Below, piece after piece: positions 46,346 through 56,764 of a DNA stretch of 64,000 nt (positions are counted from its first letter, which is position 1; each line of letters begins with the position of its first letter). The DNA is from Alphaproteobacteria bacterium. GTDB lineage: Bacteria; Pseudomonadota; Alphaproteobacteria; Rhodospirillales; Rhodospirillaceae. A program made the translations under genes and the position numbers. The stretch covers positions 1 to 64,000 of the forward strand of contig JAURPI010000019.1 in NCBI GenBank assembly GCA_030835385.1, read 5' to 3'. The notes under the pieces were generated by a model. That model made no database searches, was not told where the DNA came from, and saw nothing but the letters and a program-made list of their open reading frames with translations.

Positions 46346-47080
46346 TCACTTAGGCAGATGATGGCCTGCTGGATCCCCGCCTGCTTCCTTAATAGCTTTT
46401 CGATAGGCTTTGTCAGAAGTAAACGGTTTTGTAGGCAGGAATGCTGATTTCTTAGTTGGAACAACCCGTCCTCCAGACTTAGGCAGAACGAGCAAATACT
46501 GCATATCTCGACCGACTATCTGAATTGGCTCATTACGCTTTGAAAAAACCCGCCGCATTGTTGCTGATTCTTCGTAGTAAGCCTCATACTGCTCTTCATC
46601 ATGGTCGAACAAATACTCGTACGCTTCGATCATCTCTTTGACAAATTTTTTGTCCGCGACCTGCACATTCGAAATGACCCAGCACCGGTCTTCAAAGGTC
46701 CAATAATAAGCAAGGCCGATTAATTCCCCTTCTTTAGTAAAATATGGAAAGAACGGAAACGACCTACAGGCAAGGGATCTGTTCTCACGCTCACAAAACG
46801 CCACTCCCTTGCATTCAACTGCGCAGGTCGATTTAGGCAGTTCTTTGACAATCTTTTTTGAGTCTTTGTCGAAAGGCTTGAATAGACTCCAGAGGTCCGT
46901 GCGGGATTTCAAGAGTTTCCATTCTTCGTCCTCGACAATCGGTATTGCGTTCTCAGTGCTGCAGCAGACAGGAATCCCGTCGTTGAGCGGGGCACATATA
47001 CGACCACAATCCAACTTTTTGGCAATCGGTGCAGAAAACATGTCGTAGATAACTTTAAAATCTTTTTTTGTTGCCGTCAT
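46346..47080 (-). CDS. YkgJ-like cysteine-cluster protein
   Basis: A 244-residue soluble protein with a zinc- or iron-type cysteine pattern: C-G-R-I-C, V-C-C-S-T, then C-A-V-E-C-K-G-V-A-F-C and A-C-R-S-F-P. This agrees with the YkgJ (CxxCxxxxCC) family, whose members bind Fe-S or Zn; function is open. It lies between PBP1A (9 bp away) and prfB, in the same direction. Confidence 0.7.
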   Translation of the reverse strand: MTATKKDFKVIYDMFSAPIAKKLDCGRICAPLNDGIPVCCSTENAIPIVEDEEWKLLKSRTDLWSLFKPFDKDSKKIVKELPKSTCAVECKGVAFCERENRSLACRSFPFFPYFTKEGELIGLAYYWTFEDRCWVISNVQVADKKFVKEMIEAYEYLFDHDEEQYEAYYEESATMRRVFSKRNEPIQIVGRDMQYLLVLPKSGGRVVPTKKSAFLPTKPFTSDKAYRKAIKEAGGDPAGHHLPK

Positions 47081-47088
47081 AAAACGTC

Positions 47089-49518
47089 CTAATAAAGCCC
47101 ACCGGCGCTCGGCTGGTCGGATGAAGTGAATCCAGTAGTGCCTGGAGTGGCACCCACGGCGGCGGTCCGGCGCGTTGGCGCAGTGCCTGGCTTAAAGGCT
47201 TCCAGAATAGCCCTGCGAGAACCCGGTGTGGCGACTAGCCCTGTTTCGGGATCAACCCGAACCAATACTATTCCCTGAGGTATTCTAAATGGGGTAGCGG
47301 GCTCATTAGCCAAAGCAGCAGACATAAAGTCCCGAAATACGGGCGCAGCAACTGTAGAGCCGGTTTCCTTCGCCCCTAGCGTTCGTGGCTCGTCAAATCC
47401 GACAAAAACGCCGACAGCAAGGTCGGGAGAAAAACCCAAAAACCATGCGTCAAAACTATCGTTAGACGTACCGGTCTTGCCTGCTAATGGTTTACCTACG
47501 TCAGCCACCCGACGCCCTGTCCCCCGCTCTACAGCACCCTGAAGGATTGATACCATCTGATATGCGCTCGCTGGGTCGGTCAGTTGCTCTCTTTCGTCTG
47601 GCAAGGCGGGAGGCTCCCCGTCAGCAATAACAACTCCGCTGCACGTGAGGCATTCACGCATGTCAGTCCGGATAATTGTGGTGCCATTTCGATCTTGAAC
47701 TCTGTCTATAAGCGTTGGCGACACCCTTTTACCGCCGTTGACCAACATTGCGTATGCCGCTGTCACATCAATTAGCGTTGTTTCTTGCGATCCAAGTGCC
47801 GCTGAAAGATTAGTGGGAAGATCATCTACGAGACCGAAATGCCGAGCATATGCGCCTACTTTCTCCATGCCGACTGCTTGAGCAAGACGCACCGTCATTA
47901 AGTTCTGTGACTTCTCTATCCCAGTTCGTAGGGTCGATTCACCGTAGTACCTTCCGCTGTAATTCTTTGGCTTCCATTTAGGAAGGCCCGGTCCTTGGTC
48001 GATCACAAAGGGCGCATCTAGAACAAGCGTCGATGGTGTATAGCCATTGTCGAGCGCGGCCAGATAGACGAATGGCTTGAACGATGATCCAGGCTGTCGC
48101 TTAGCTTGCGTTGCGCGATTGAATTCAGATTTTTCGTAAGAAAATCCGCCGGTCATCGCCAGAACGCGGCCTGTATGAGGATTAAGCGCAACAAGGGCGC
48201 CTTCAATTTCGGGCACCTGCCTTAATCCGTACGTTCCCGTGGGGTAGACTTCCCCAGTCTCATTGGCCTCAACAGCCTCAACAAATATTACGTCACCTTC
48301 CAAAAGAACCTGCCCCATACGCTTAACGGTAGGGCCAAGTTTCTGTTCAGGCTTCCACGCGCGTGCCCATTTTACTTCGGCAAGCGGAATTTTGCCGGAC
48401 TCACCGTTAGAAAAAACGATAGTAGCTGAGGTGTCTGTTATTCTTCGAACGGCCGCAAGTCGCCAAAGTTCCGAACCAGCTGACGGCTCTTGTATCGCCG
48501 ATAATCTTTCCGACCACCCGGCACCAACTGGAATACGCGTTACCGGACCCCTCCAACCATGCCTTCTGTCATAATCGATTAAGCCTCCACGCAGTACCCG
48601 ATCAGCAATCTGTTGCAGACTTGGGTCTAGCGATGTGCGGACGGCAAGGCCACCTCGATACAAAGTATCTGATCCAAATTGATCGAGCAGTTCACGGCGA
48701 ACATCTTCAGCGAAATACTCACCACCGGCGACATACTCTGTCTCATTCCGACGGCGAACAACAATGGCTTCCTGCCTGGCAGACTGTGCTTGCGCGTCAG
48801 AAATATGGCCATCATCCAGCATTCTTGCCAACACGTAGTCGCGGCGCTCTCGTGCAGCCTTTGACCGACGGATTGGGTGGTAGTTATTCGGCGCCTTTGG
48901 CAAGCCTGCAAGAAATGCAGTTTCCGAAAGAGACATCTCATCCAAAGACTTGTTAAAATAGTTTACGGCAGCTGCTGATACGCCATACGAACCAAAACCA
49001 AAATAGATTTCATTTAAGTATAATTCGAGAATCTGATCCTTGTCGAAAGCCTGCTCTATTCTTAATGCTAAGATGGCTTCCTTTACTTTGCGATCAAAAC
49101 TGTACTCATTGGTCAGCAAGAAGTTCTTCGCGACTTGTTGGGTGATGGTCGATGCGCCCACCATTCGCCGATCACTGAACTGAGCCTCCACGTTGGTCAG
49201 CACGGCCCTGGCGATGCCAAAAAAGTCTAATCCAGGGTGAGAATAGAATGTCTTATCTTCAGCCGATAAAAACGCGTTGATAAGGTTTTTTGGAATTGCT
49301 GAAAATGGGACGAAGACCCGACCCTCAATGGCATATTCTTCAATAAGCCGACCATCTCCTGCGTAAACACGAGACATGACCGAAGGTTCATAATCTGCAA
49401 GTTGACGATAGTCGGGAAGATCACGCCCATATTCATAGAAAACCCAGACAAGAATCGACCCAGCCGCAAAAATTGCGAGCATAGTTAAACAAAACAAGGT
49501 CGTAAGAATTCTAGTCAC
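47089..49518 (-). CDS. mrcA: Class A penicillin-binding protein 1A
   Basis: An 809-residue bifunctional enzyme: N-terminal membrane helix (5-25), glycosyltransferase domain (about 55-230: E-D-K-T-F-Y-S-H-P-G, S-T-I-T-Q-Q, E-L-Y-L-N-E-I-Y), then the transpeptidase domain with S-S-F-K, S-Q-N and K-T-G-T-S. It polymerises and crosslinks peptidoglycan. It follows the amidase in the same direction, as in the amiC-PBP1A-prfB neighbourhood of alphaproteobacteria. Confidence 0.95.
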   Translation of the reverse strand: MTRILTTLFCLTMLAIFAAGSILVWVFYEYGRDLPDYRQLADYEPSVMSRVYAGDGRLIEEYAIEGRVFVPFSAIPKNLINAFLSAEDKTFYSHPGLDFFGIARAVLTNVEAQFSDRRMVGASTITQQVAKNFLLTNEYSFDRKVKEAILALRIEQAFDKDQILELYLNEIYFGFGSYGVSAAAVNYFNKSLDEMSLSETAFLAGLPKAPNNYHPIRRSKAARERRDYVLARMLDDGHISDAQAQSARQEAIVVRRRNETEYVAGGEYFAEDVRRELLDQFGSDTLYRGGLAVRTSLDPSLQQIADRVLRGGLIDYDRRHGWRGPVTRIPVGAGWSERLSAIQEPSAGSELWRLAAVRRITDTSATIVFSNGESGKIPLAEVKWARAWKPEQKLGPTVKRMGQVLLEGDVIFVEAVEANETGEVYPTGTYGLRQVPEIEGALVALNPHTGRVLAMTGGFSYEKSEFNRATQAKRQPGSSFKPFVYLAALDNGYTPSTLVLDAPFVIDQGPGLPKWKPKNYSGRYYGESTLRTGIEKSQNLMTVRLAQAVGMEKVGAYARHFGLVDDLPTNLSAALGSQETTLIDVTAAYAMLVNGGKRVSPTLIDRVQDRNGTTIIRTDMRECLTCSGVVIADGEPPALPDEREQLTDPASAYQMVSILQGAVERGTGRRVADVGKPLAGKTGTSNDSFDAWFLGFSPDLAVGVFVGFDEPRTLGAKETGSTVAAPVFRDFMSAALANEPATPFRIPQGIVLVRVDPETGLVATPGSRRAILEAFKPGTAPTRRTAAVGATPGTTGFTSSDQPSAGGLY

Positions 49519-49651
49519 AGGATTAGACAGTCGAACCGTTAATTTTGAAAATCGACGCGGAATATATCAGACACGAGATATTTCTCACCCTAAACTTGAA
49601 TATAATTCTAGCGCAGAAAGACGGCTTTTTCTTAACCAAATCAAGGCATTG

Positions 49652-51001
49652 CTAGATACGGCTTGCTAGATCTGTATCTGCAAAATAACTATCCAATGCG
49701 CGCGTTATCGATACTACTAGCTTTTGGCGGTACGCCCTTTGCCTCAACGCCTTCTCTTCTTGACGATTAGACAGGTACCCCATTTCGAGAAGTACCGATG
49801 GCATGTCTGGCGCCTTCAACACAGCAAACCCAGCGAACCTATGAGTATTTCGCAACAACGTAACTTCACGCTTGAGCTGTGAAATGAGCTTGGCAGCTAA
49901 ATGAGCAGCCAGATTCATACTTTCCCTTTGCGCGAGGTCTATCAAGATATTGCGGACATCACTGGATTCATTTGTGAGGTCCATTCCGATAATAAGATCG
50001 GCCTTGTTTTCTTTTTCGGCTAGCTTTGCCGCCTCTCTATCAGATGCGGTTTCTGACAAAGTATAAACAGATAGACCTTTCACATCTGGTCGACCAACAG
50101 AATCCGCATGTAACGAAATGAAAATGTCTGCTGCTGCCCGGCGCGATATAGCTATCCGCTGGCGCAACCTTAGAGACACGTCACGAGTCCTGGTCAAAAC
50201 AACTTTATAGCGCCCCGTTCTCTCTAAAGACTCTTTTAGCTGACGTGCGGCGGCCAAGGTTATATCTTTTTCTCTTACGCCACTAACGCCAATTGCACCC
50301 GGGTCTACACCACCGTGCCCTGGATCAATGGCGATCACCGGTTTTCTATCTGCGCGTCGAACAGCAGGTTTCTTATCAGGCAAAGGAACACCGGAATTTG
50401 TTGGTTGCGCCCTGGCTACGCTTACATCTTCCGTTGGCCCCACAGTCGAAGCTATTTGGTCTCGAGGCCTCAATACCTGACGCCGATTAGCCGGACCTAT
50501 TTGACCCAGAAACGCGGCTTCAGACACGGGATTAAGATCAATGACCAACCGCCAAGGTGTCGAAGCTGTGGGAGCAAGCACAAAAGCCCGTTCAACGTTT
50601 GCAGGTTGAGCTAAGTCGATGACGACACGTGATTGTCCAGGCTGGAAAAGTCCATACCTTAGGTCTCTGACAACGCCAGCCCGGAAAACTGTATCTACCT
50701 CAGGCAAATTCCAGGCAATTTCAGGTAGGTCTATTACGGTCCGAAACGGGTCAGTTAGCTGGAAAACGCTAAAATCAGCACTGTCCGTTAGCTCCAGTAC
50801 CAGGCGCGTGTGCGTTCCGTGATCGTGCAAGCGGAATGACAGGGCTGATCTGATACCAGCCAGCACGTCCGGCGCAATTGCAACACCGGCTATTCCCGTT
50901 AGTAGGCCGAGAACCGCCCGTCTACTTGAGGTCAAATCACCTGATAAAGGCGCTGAACCACGGTCATTTTTCTTGCTATTGGCACCCGATGATTCGGACA
51001 T
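49652..51001 (-). CDS. amiC: N-acetylmuramoyl-L-alanine amidase with AMIN domain
   Basis: A 449-residue protein. An N-terminal Tat signal (S-S-R-R-A-V-L-G-L-L, about 25-45) suggests folded export. The AMIN domain (about 50-155) targets it to septal peptidoglycan; the amidase_3 domain (about 220-440) has the zinc ligands in D-P-G-H-G-G, R-E-K-D-I, S-L-H-A-D and the catalytic Glu in L-L-E-M-G-Y. It splits daughter-cell walls at division. It is divergent from rne. Confidence 0.93.
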   Translation of the reverse strand: MSESSGANSKKNDRGSAPLSGDLTSSRRAVLGLLTGIAGVAIAPDVLAGIRSALSFRLHDHGTHTRLVLELTDSADFSVFQLTDPFRTVIDLPEIAWNLPEVDTVFRAGVVRDLRYGLFQPGQSRVVIDLAQPANVERAFVLAPTASTPWRLVIDLNPVSEAAFLGQIGPANRRQVLRPRDQIASTVGPTEDVSVARAQPTNSGVPLPDKKPAVRRADRKPVIAIDPGHGGVDPGAIGVSGVREKDITLAAARQLKESLERTGRYKVVLTRTRDVSLRLRQRIAISRRAAADIFISLHADSVGRPDVKGLSVYTLSETASDREAAKLAEKENKADLIIGMDLTNESSDVRNILIDLAQRESMNLAAHLAAKLISQLKREVTLLRNTHRFAGFAVLKAPDMPSVLLEMGYLSNRQEEKALRQRAYRQKLVVSITRALDSYFADTDLASRI

Positions 51002-51535
51002 ATAGGACTATATTTTGTGTGAATATGCTCAATTGGACCCCAATATAGCGAATCTTGCTGAATCCGTACAGCTTTCCCATAGATTCAAGGCGATAGCATG
51101 CGATCCATTTACTATCGGCAGAAGAAAAGATTGTGAACGCGTGAACGAGCCATTAAGTTTACCTCGTTGGGCCGTTTGTTTCACCTCACCTACGTAAACC
51201 TCAGTTACTTGTTTGAGGCGCGTGTGAGGGTCCTGAACACGTTAAGTTCAAAATCAGACATAATTCCTAACATTCGAATTTGCTGACGTCCTTCGGCGAC
51301 GAAGCTTCAGCGACCAAAGTTTAATTTAAGGTGGAACGTGTGACTCCCACCAAGGTCCTTATAAATCCAATGATTTCCCGAGATCTTGAATCAAGTCGTC
51401 CTTATGCCAGCTACACGAGCCTAAAACGCTCGCGTTTACCGGTCAGGACTCGCACGTCCTCCAATTTGTCATCAATTCGAGGCGGGCGCCTGCGCGCAGA
51501 GCTGACCGTCTCGGACCATTGGAGTTATTTCAAGT
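51002..51535. other. Divergent amiC/rne control region and probable rne 5' UTR
   Basis: These 534 bp hold the promoters of both genes. The part next to rne probably forms a long 5' UTR, which is where RNase E is autoregulated in other bacteria. A hairpin-like GGTGG/CCACC pair lies at 51331-51352. The short open frames in this region have no recognisable content. Confidence 0.45.
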
Positions 51536-54181
51536 ATGGTAAAGAGAATGCTGGTGGACACGAACCACCCCGAGGAGACCCGGGTGGTCGTGATAGATGG
51601 AACGCGCCTTGAAGGGTTCGATCTAGAAACATCTACAAAGCAAGAGAACAAGGGCAACATTTACCTCGCTAAAGTTGTTCGTGTTGAGCCTTCCCTTCAA
51701 GCGGCATTCGTTGATTACGGCGGAAACCGTCACGGCTTCCTTGCATTTAGCGAAATACATCCGGACTACTACCAAATTCCTGTTGCGGACCGCGAAGCTT
51801 TAATTGAAGAAGCCAAAGAGCATGACGAGTCAGCAAATGACGAAGATGAGCCACCGGCACAACCGGAGCCGTCTGAAGAACTAGAGCCTGCAGACAGCAC
51901 TCCAGAAAAGTCCTCTGACGCAGAATCCGAGAATAAAACAGAGCAAACCGTTGCTTTGATTACCAATCCGCCTCCTCCTTCGGTACAGGCGGAAGAATCT
52001 GACTCCGCCTCTGACTCGGAAGACTCTTTGAAGCCCTCCGACGTGCCTGAGTCAGCAGAGACACCCCCTGTATCCCAGGACATTTCTGACGAGACTTCCC
52101 AATCAGAAGACTCGACAGATGACGCTAATGGTGACGACACCGTTGAACAAACACAGAAAAGCAGGCCTGGTGTCGAAGAGGTTGGCGGAGAAGACGAAAC
52201 TGACGAAAACCTCGATGCGCATCGACGCAAATTCGTCGCATCGCGTAGATACAAGATTCAAGAAGTCATTAAACGGAAGCAGATCTTACTTATCCAGGTC
52301 GTCAAAGAAGAGCGCGGCAACAAAGGCGCAGCTCTAACGACATACCTATCCTTAGCCGGTCGGTACTGTGTCCTCATGCCAAATAGCGCACGAGGTGGCG
52401 GTGTGTCGCGTAAAATCACGAACGCAAAGGATAGACGAAGACTGAAATCCATTGTTTCTGATCTAAAAATTTCCGAACACATGGCGGTCATCCTTAGAAC
52501 CGCTGGAGCAGAGCGAAGCAAGGCAGAGATCAAAAGAGATTATGAATACTTGCAGCGTACGTGGAACCAAATTCGAGAAGTAACAATGGAGTCACGGGCA
52601 CCCGCCCTTATCCACGAAGAAGCAAACCTAATAAAACGATCGATCCGAGACGTTTACACGAAAGATATCGAAGAAATTCTCGTCGAAGGAGAAGACGGAT
52701 ACAAAGCAGCGAAAGAGTTTATGAAAACTCTAACGCCGAGCCACGCAAAGAAAGTCCAGCGATACAAGGATGATTCTATTCCCTTGTTCCATCGCTATCA
52801 GATCGAAAGTCAATTGGACGCTATGAATAGCCCGACAACGCAACTTAAGTCGGGCGGATCGATCGTATTCGGACAAACTGAAGCGCTCGTGGCCATCGAC
52901 GTAAACTCTGGAAAATCGACCAAAGAAAGACATATCGAAGAAACGGCACTTAAAACCAACCTGGAAGCTGCGGACGAAATTGCTCGGCAACTTCGACTAC
53001 GGGACCTTGCAGGTTTGGTTGTCATAGATTTCATTGATATGGACGAACACCGTAATAATCATGCGGTGGAACGGAGACTGAAAGAAGCGCTCAAAAGCGA
53101 CCGAGCAAGAATACAAGTCGGACGCATCAGTCATTTTGGTTTGCTTGAACTTTCCCGCCAACGACTAAGGCCAAGCCTTCTCGAAGCAAACTTCGAGGTT
53201 TGCAAGGCTTGCACAGGAACCGGCATTGTTCGATCCATTGAGTCGACGTCAATGCAGACTCTTCGAGCAATCGAGGAAGAAGGCCTGCGGCATAGAACTG
53301 CAGAATTAACAGTGTCGGTCCATCCTGACGTCGCACTTTACATATTAAACTACAAGCGCGCTGGCCTGGAAGACATTCAGAAAAGATACGATATGAATGT
53401 CTTCATACTGGGCGATAGCGAATTGATACCACCTGACGTTCGTATGGAACGCGTGAAAGGTGATGGGCAAAAGAAAATAGAAAACTCCAGAACCGCAGAG
53501 CAAGGTCGGGAAGACGAAACTTCAGGACTGGAAGACGGGGCAGACGAACCCAACCAGGAAGGTGGTAAAAAACGCCGCAGAAGGAAAAGAAAAAGAAAGC
53601 GCCACGAAGGTGAAGATGCCGGCGGTCAGAATGAAAGCGGCTCTGACGGGAGCGAAAACGCGTCGTCACAAACTGATGGCAAGGCTGATAACCAGAATGT
53701 AGGAAGCACCGACCATAAAGAACAAGAAGATGGCGAAGAACCCCAGCGTAAAGGGCGGCGTCGGGGACGCCGTGGCGGTCGCAGAAGGCGAAAGCATAGT
53801 GAGGATCAGGCACCAAGAAGCGACAACCAACAAGAAGGTAATGACTCCAAGGAAGGCGGTGAACCAGCCTCTTCCGTTGCAGGTGCATCGCAGGAAACCG
53901 CCAGCGATACAAGCAATATGACAAATACTCCAGACCCATCGACTACGTCTACGTCTAGATTCCTCAATGTGTTTAAGAAAGGTGCGGAAGCCATTCGCTC
54001 TTCTGTTAAAGAAGGAGGCGACAGCAAAGAACCCGCGCCTACTGATATTGAACGACCTAGTACCGAACCGAAGAAATCCGCTTCGCCTGCACCTCAGCCC
54101 ACATCTACCGAGTCTCAATCTTCAGCCGTTGAGACACCAACAGGCTCGCCACGTAAAGGTTGGTGGAACAACGATACATAA
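51536..54181 (+). CDS. rne: Ribonuclease E
   Basis: An 881-residue Rne/Rng enzyme. It starts K-R-M-L-V-D-T-N-H-P-E-E-T-R. The S1 domain (about 35-80 and 240-290) is interrupted by a long acidic insert (about 90-230). The catalytic aspartates are in V-A-I-D-V-N-S-G and V-I-D-F-I-D-M-D, and the Zn-link is C-K-A-C-T-G-T-G. The tail (about 640-881) is low complexity with two basic blocks, as expected for the RNA-degradosome scaffold. It cuts mRNA and matures rRNA and tRNA. Confidence 0.95.
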   Translation: MVKRMLVDTNHPEETRVVVIDGTRLEGFDLETSTKQENKGNIYLAKVVRVEPSLQAAFVDYGGNRHGFLAFSEIHPDYYQIPVADREALIEEAKEHDESANDEDEPPAQPEPSEELEPADSTPEKSSDAESENKTEQTVALITNPPPPSVQAEESDSASDSEDSLKPSDVPESAETPPVSQDISDETSQSEDSTDDANGDDTVEQTQKSRPGVEEVGGEDETDENLDAHRRKFVASRRYKIQEVIKRKQILLIQVVKEERGNKGAALTTYLSLAGRYCVLMPNSARGGGVSRKITNAKDRRRLKSIVSDLKISEHMAVILRTAGAERSKAEIKRDYEYLQRTWNQIREVTMESRAPALIHEEANLIKRSIRDVYTKDIEEILVEGEDGYKAAKEFMKTLTPSHAKKVQRYKDDSIPLFHRYQIESQLDAMNSPTTQLKSGGSIVFGQTEALVAIDVNSGKSTKERHIEETALKTNLEAADEIARQLRLRDLAGLVVIDFIDMDEHRNNHAVERRLKEALKSDRARIQVGRISHFGLLELSRQRLRPSLLEANFEVCKACTGTGIVRSIESTSMQTLRAIEEEGLRHRTAELTVSVHPDVALYILNYKRAGLEDIQKRYDMNVFILGDSELIPPDVRMERVKGDGQKKIENSRTAEQGREDETSGLEDGADEPNQEGGKKRRRRKRKRKRHEGEDAGGQNESGSDGSENASSQTDGKADNQNVGSTDHKEQEDGEEPQRKGRRRGRRGGRRRRKHSEDQAPRSDNQQEGNDSKEGGEPASSVAGASQETASDTSNMTNTPDPSTTSTSRFLNVFKKGAEAIRSSVKEGGDSKEPAPTDIERPSTEPKKSASPAPQPTSTESQSSAVETPTGSPRKGWWNNDT

Positions 54182-54195
54182 CGTGGGCGCACCAC

Positions 54196-55347
54196 CTAGG
54201 GCGACTGCCAGTCAGCAATTTTACTAACAGCTTCTTTGATGCTAGCAGTCGACCCTGCAAATGACATCCGGATAAACTGATGGCCGTTGATTGGGTCGAA
54301 GTCCACGCCAGGAGTGATCGCTACGCCCACCTGATCCAATAGCTCCTTGCAATAGTCGACACTGTTATTCGTATACTTGGACACGTTGGCATATAGGTAA
54401 AATGCTCCGTCAGAAGGAGCCATATCGTCGATCCCTGCGCCCGGAAGACCTCTAAGGAGAATGTCTCTGTTTGTCCTGTAGCGAGCAACATTCGCCTCCA
54501 GTTCATCCAAACAATCGAAAACATGTACCGCCGCCCACTGTGAAATTGTTGGCGGAGATATGTAATGATTCTGGGCCAAACACTCTACTGATCTCGCTAA
54601 GTCAGGAGGGACAACAAGCCAACCAATTCGCCAGCCAGTCATACTGAAATACTTAGAGAAACTATTGACCACGATTTCTGGAGCGCCATCATTCGCTGCC
54701 GTCGCCACTTCTTCGCCGTACGAAATGCCGTGATAAATTTCATCTGATACGACACGGATACTCTTAGCCCGGCAATATTCGATTATCTTCTCAAATTCAT
54801 TTTTTGGCAGGATCGTCCCCGTTGGATTGGACGGACTAGCAAGAATAAGTCCCTCAATGGGCGACTCTAATCTCTCTAACAGATCTACTGTCGGCTGGAA
54901 CCTAGACTCTCTGTCTACGTGCATAAGCACAGGCTCTAAGCCCAACGATGTCAGAATATGGCGATACGCGGGATACCCAGGCGATGCCAAAGCGACTCTA
55001 TCACCAGGATCAAAGGCTGAGAGGAAAGCAAGCTGGAAGCCCGCTGATGACCCTGTCGTGATAAATATTGAGTCAGTATCAACGGAAACCCCGTAACCTA
55101 TTTTGTAGTGATTGGCGATTTGTTCTCTTAGCTCTGGAACACCGTTAGCAATTGTATACCCGAGAGTTGCATCACCCATCAGCTTTTGCACAGGTTCAAT
55201 GGCACCCGCCGGTAGCCCGGTGCTTGGCTGCCCGACTTCCAAGTGAATGACCTCACGTCCACTTGCCTCAAGCGCATTTGAGCGCTTCATGACGTCCATA
55301 ACTATAAAAGGAGGAATCTTTCCCCGCGTCGACGCTTTCAAGGCCAT
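54196..55347 (-). CDS. PLP-dependent class I/II aminotransferase
   Basis: A 383-residue fold-type I aminotransferase. The PLP lysine is in S-F-S-K-Y-F-S-M-T-G-W-R-I-G-W, with the S-P-S-N-P-T-G loop before it and the C-terminal Arg in I-R-M-S-F-A. It belongs to the broad aspartate/aromatic aminotransferase group. Ends 14 bp from the rne stop (convergent). It starts 2 bp after the GGT-like gene, so the two are likely one operon. Confidence 0.9.
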   Translation of the reverse strand: MALKASTRGKIPPFIVMDVMKRSNALEASGREVIHLEVGQPSTGLPAGAIEPVQKLMGDATLGYTIANGVPELREQIANHYKIGYGVSVDTDSIFITTGSSAGFQLAFLSAFDPGDRVALASPGYPAYRHILTSLGLEPVLMHVDRESRFQPTVDLLERLESPIEGLILASPSNPTGTILPKNEFEKIIEYCRAKSIRVVSDEIYHGISYGEEVATAANDGAPEIVVNSFSKYFSMTGWRIGWLVVPPDLARSVECLAQNHYISPPTISQWAAVHVFDCLDELEANVARYRTNRDILLRGLPGAGIDDMAPSDGAFYLYANVSKYTNNSVDYCKELLDQVGVAITPGVDFDPINGHQFIRMSFAGSTASIKEAVSKIADWQSP

Positions 55348-55349
55348 AC

Positions 55350-56660
55350 CTACGGCTCCCCAAGAACAATCGTGCCGAACCCATGCCTGTCAGGGTCTCG
55401 CCTTACCACGCAGCGTTCTATCCCTTTTTTTAGTCCATTCTCACAAAACATCGCGTTGACTGGCCTAGCAGGCATTTTCCCTTCGCCTTCTCGTGATGAC
55501 GCTTTACCAGACTGACCCAACCCAGCATTCCTTGATGCGGCATCGATTTGCGCTAGAGCAGCAGAACCACCACCAGAAGCTGCAGCATATTTTACACCGC
55601 CACTTCTTTGATCAACAGTTATGGTCAACGCAAGAGGCGACAAAGGGCGCGTATTTCCAATGGGGTATGGAGCAAACAAAAACCCGAGCTTTTTCGCCAT
55701 GACCCCCAAACCAAATGGGTGCAACATTGTAAGCGCGCATGCAACTACGTCCCCGTCGGAATCAGCAACAACAAATCCCGTAGCACCTACTGAGTCTGAC
55801 GCATCACTTTGGAAATGAGTTTCGTTTTTCGCGGTATAATCAGCGTTATAATATTCATCACCGCTAACAGTTAGAGCCTCAGCCTCGCGCCATTCAGGCG
55901 CATAGTCTCTGAGGTCTTTAACCGACAAAGAAGCGCCCCTCTTCTCAGATTCGATGGCGATCAATTTGGCTATTTCTCCCGCATAGAAATCTGAAGGCAA
56001 AGCTCGGCGTATACTACTGAGCATGGCCGCCAATTCTGGAAGAACGAGACGATCGCCCTCCTCAACTGTTGTGCGACTTGGCGACATAAAATTATCAATC
56101 GCACTAGGGTCATTCGAAAGCGAAGCCGCCGAATTAGCGAGTTCTACTGCAAAAGCCCGACCGACATAAACTCCAGTGCGAGCCATATTTTCAGCTGGCA
56201 CGACTAGTTGCTGCCAAGGCAATTCCCCATACTTTGCATGAAGCGCGTACATACCGCGAACTAAGGTTGGAACTGCTACATGCCATTTTGCAGCCGTTTT
56301 GAGGCCGGTAGCCGGCATTGGCGTAAAGTCCAAAATTTCTGCGCGTTCTTGGACAGAATCATAAACTAGGCATAAACCGCCCCCGCCAAGCCCCGCAGAA
56401 GACTGAAGCGTCACAGACAATCCGAACCCAAGCGCCACGGCAGCATCGGCCGCAGACCCACCATTTCCTATGATTTCCTGAGCGATTAGGACGGCTTGCG
56501 GCTCATCTGCAACTATTATTCCACCGCGTTCCATTTTCGAGGCGTAACTTGCAAAATCCGTGCGCACTACTGCTTGGCAAGCAGCCAGTAGCGTTACAAT
56601 CCCAACCAAAAATATGGCGTTTACCAAAATACGCCGACCATTGTTACGCCACATTCTCAC
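55350..56660 (-). CDS. Gamma-glutamyltranspeptidase-like lipoprotein without nucleophile
   Basis: A 436-residue protein with a lipobox (L-L-A-A-C, Cys28). The N-terminal GGT region is clear: G-G-S-A-A-D-A-A-V-A and G-L-G-G-G-G. GGT is normally about 560-580 residues and cuts itself at a Thr (T-T-H-x-S-V-V-D). Here the aligned site reads A293-T-G-F-V-V-A-D, so the first Thr is Ala. The substrate arginine region (D-F-R-E) is D-F-T-P. Hydrolase activity is doubtful. It may be a binding relative or a diverged enzyme. Confidence 0.7.
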   Translation of the reverse strand: MRMWRNNGRRILVNAIFLVGIVTLLAACQAVVRTDFASYASKMERGGIIVADEPQAVLIAQEIIGNGGSAADAAVALGFGLSVTLQSSAGLGGGGLCLVYDSVQERAEILDFTPMPATGLKTAAKWHVAVPTLVRGMYALHAKYGELPWQQLVVPAENMARTGVYVGRAFAVELANSAASLSNDPSAIDNFMSPSRTTVEEGDRLVLPELAAMLSSIRRALPSDFYAGEIAKLIAIESEKRGASLSVKDLRDYAPEWREAEALTVSGDEYYNADYTAKNETHFQSDASDSVGATGFVVADSDGDVVACALTMLHPFGLGVMAKKLGFLFAPYPIGNTRPLSPLALTITVDQRSGGVKYAAASGGGSAALAQIDAASRNAGLGQSGKASSREGEGKMPARPVNAMFCENGLKKGIERCVVRRDPDRHGFGTIVLGEP

Positions 56661-56764
56661 GTACGATTCCCTAGGTAGACCCCGTGTATTAACGTATCCT
56701 ATGAAGATCAGACCATCTGCCTTCCCTTTTATCGATACTAATCTCCCAAAGGCACTTCAGAACA

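Noticed and set aside
48621-48956. 111-residue plus-strand ORF inside the PBP1A gene
   Set aside because: Antisense shadow of a well-supported gene.
51331-51612. 93-residue plus-strand ORF before rne
   Set aside because: Overlaps the rne start and shows no domain; best read as 5' UTR.
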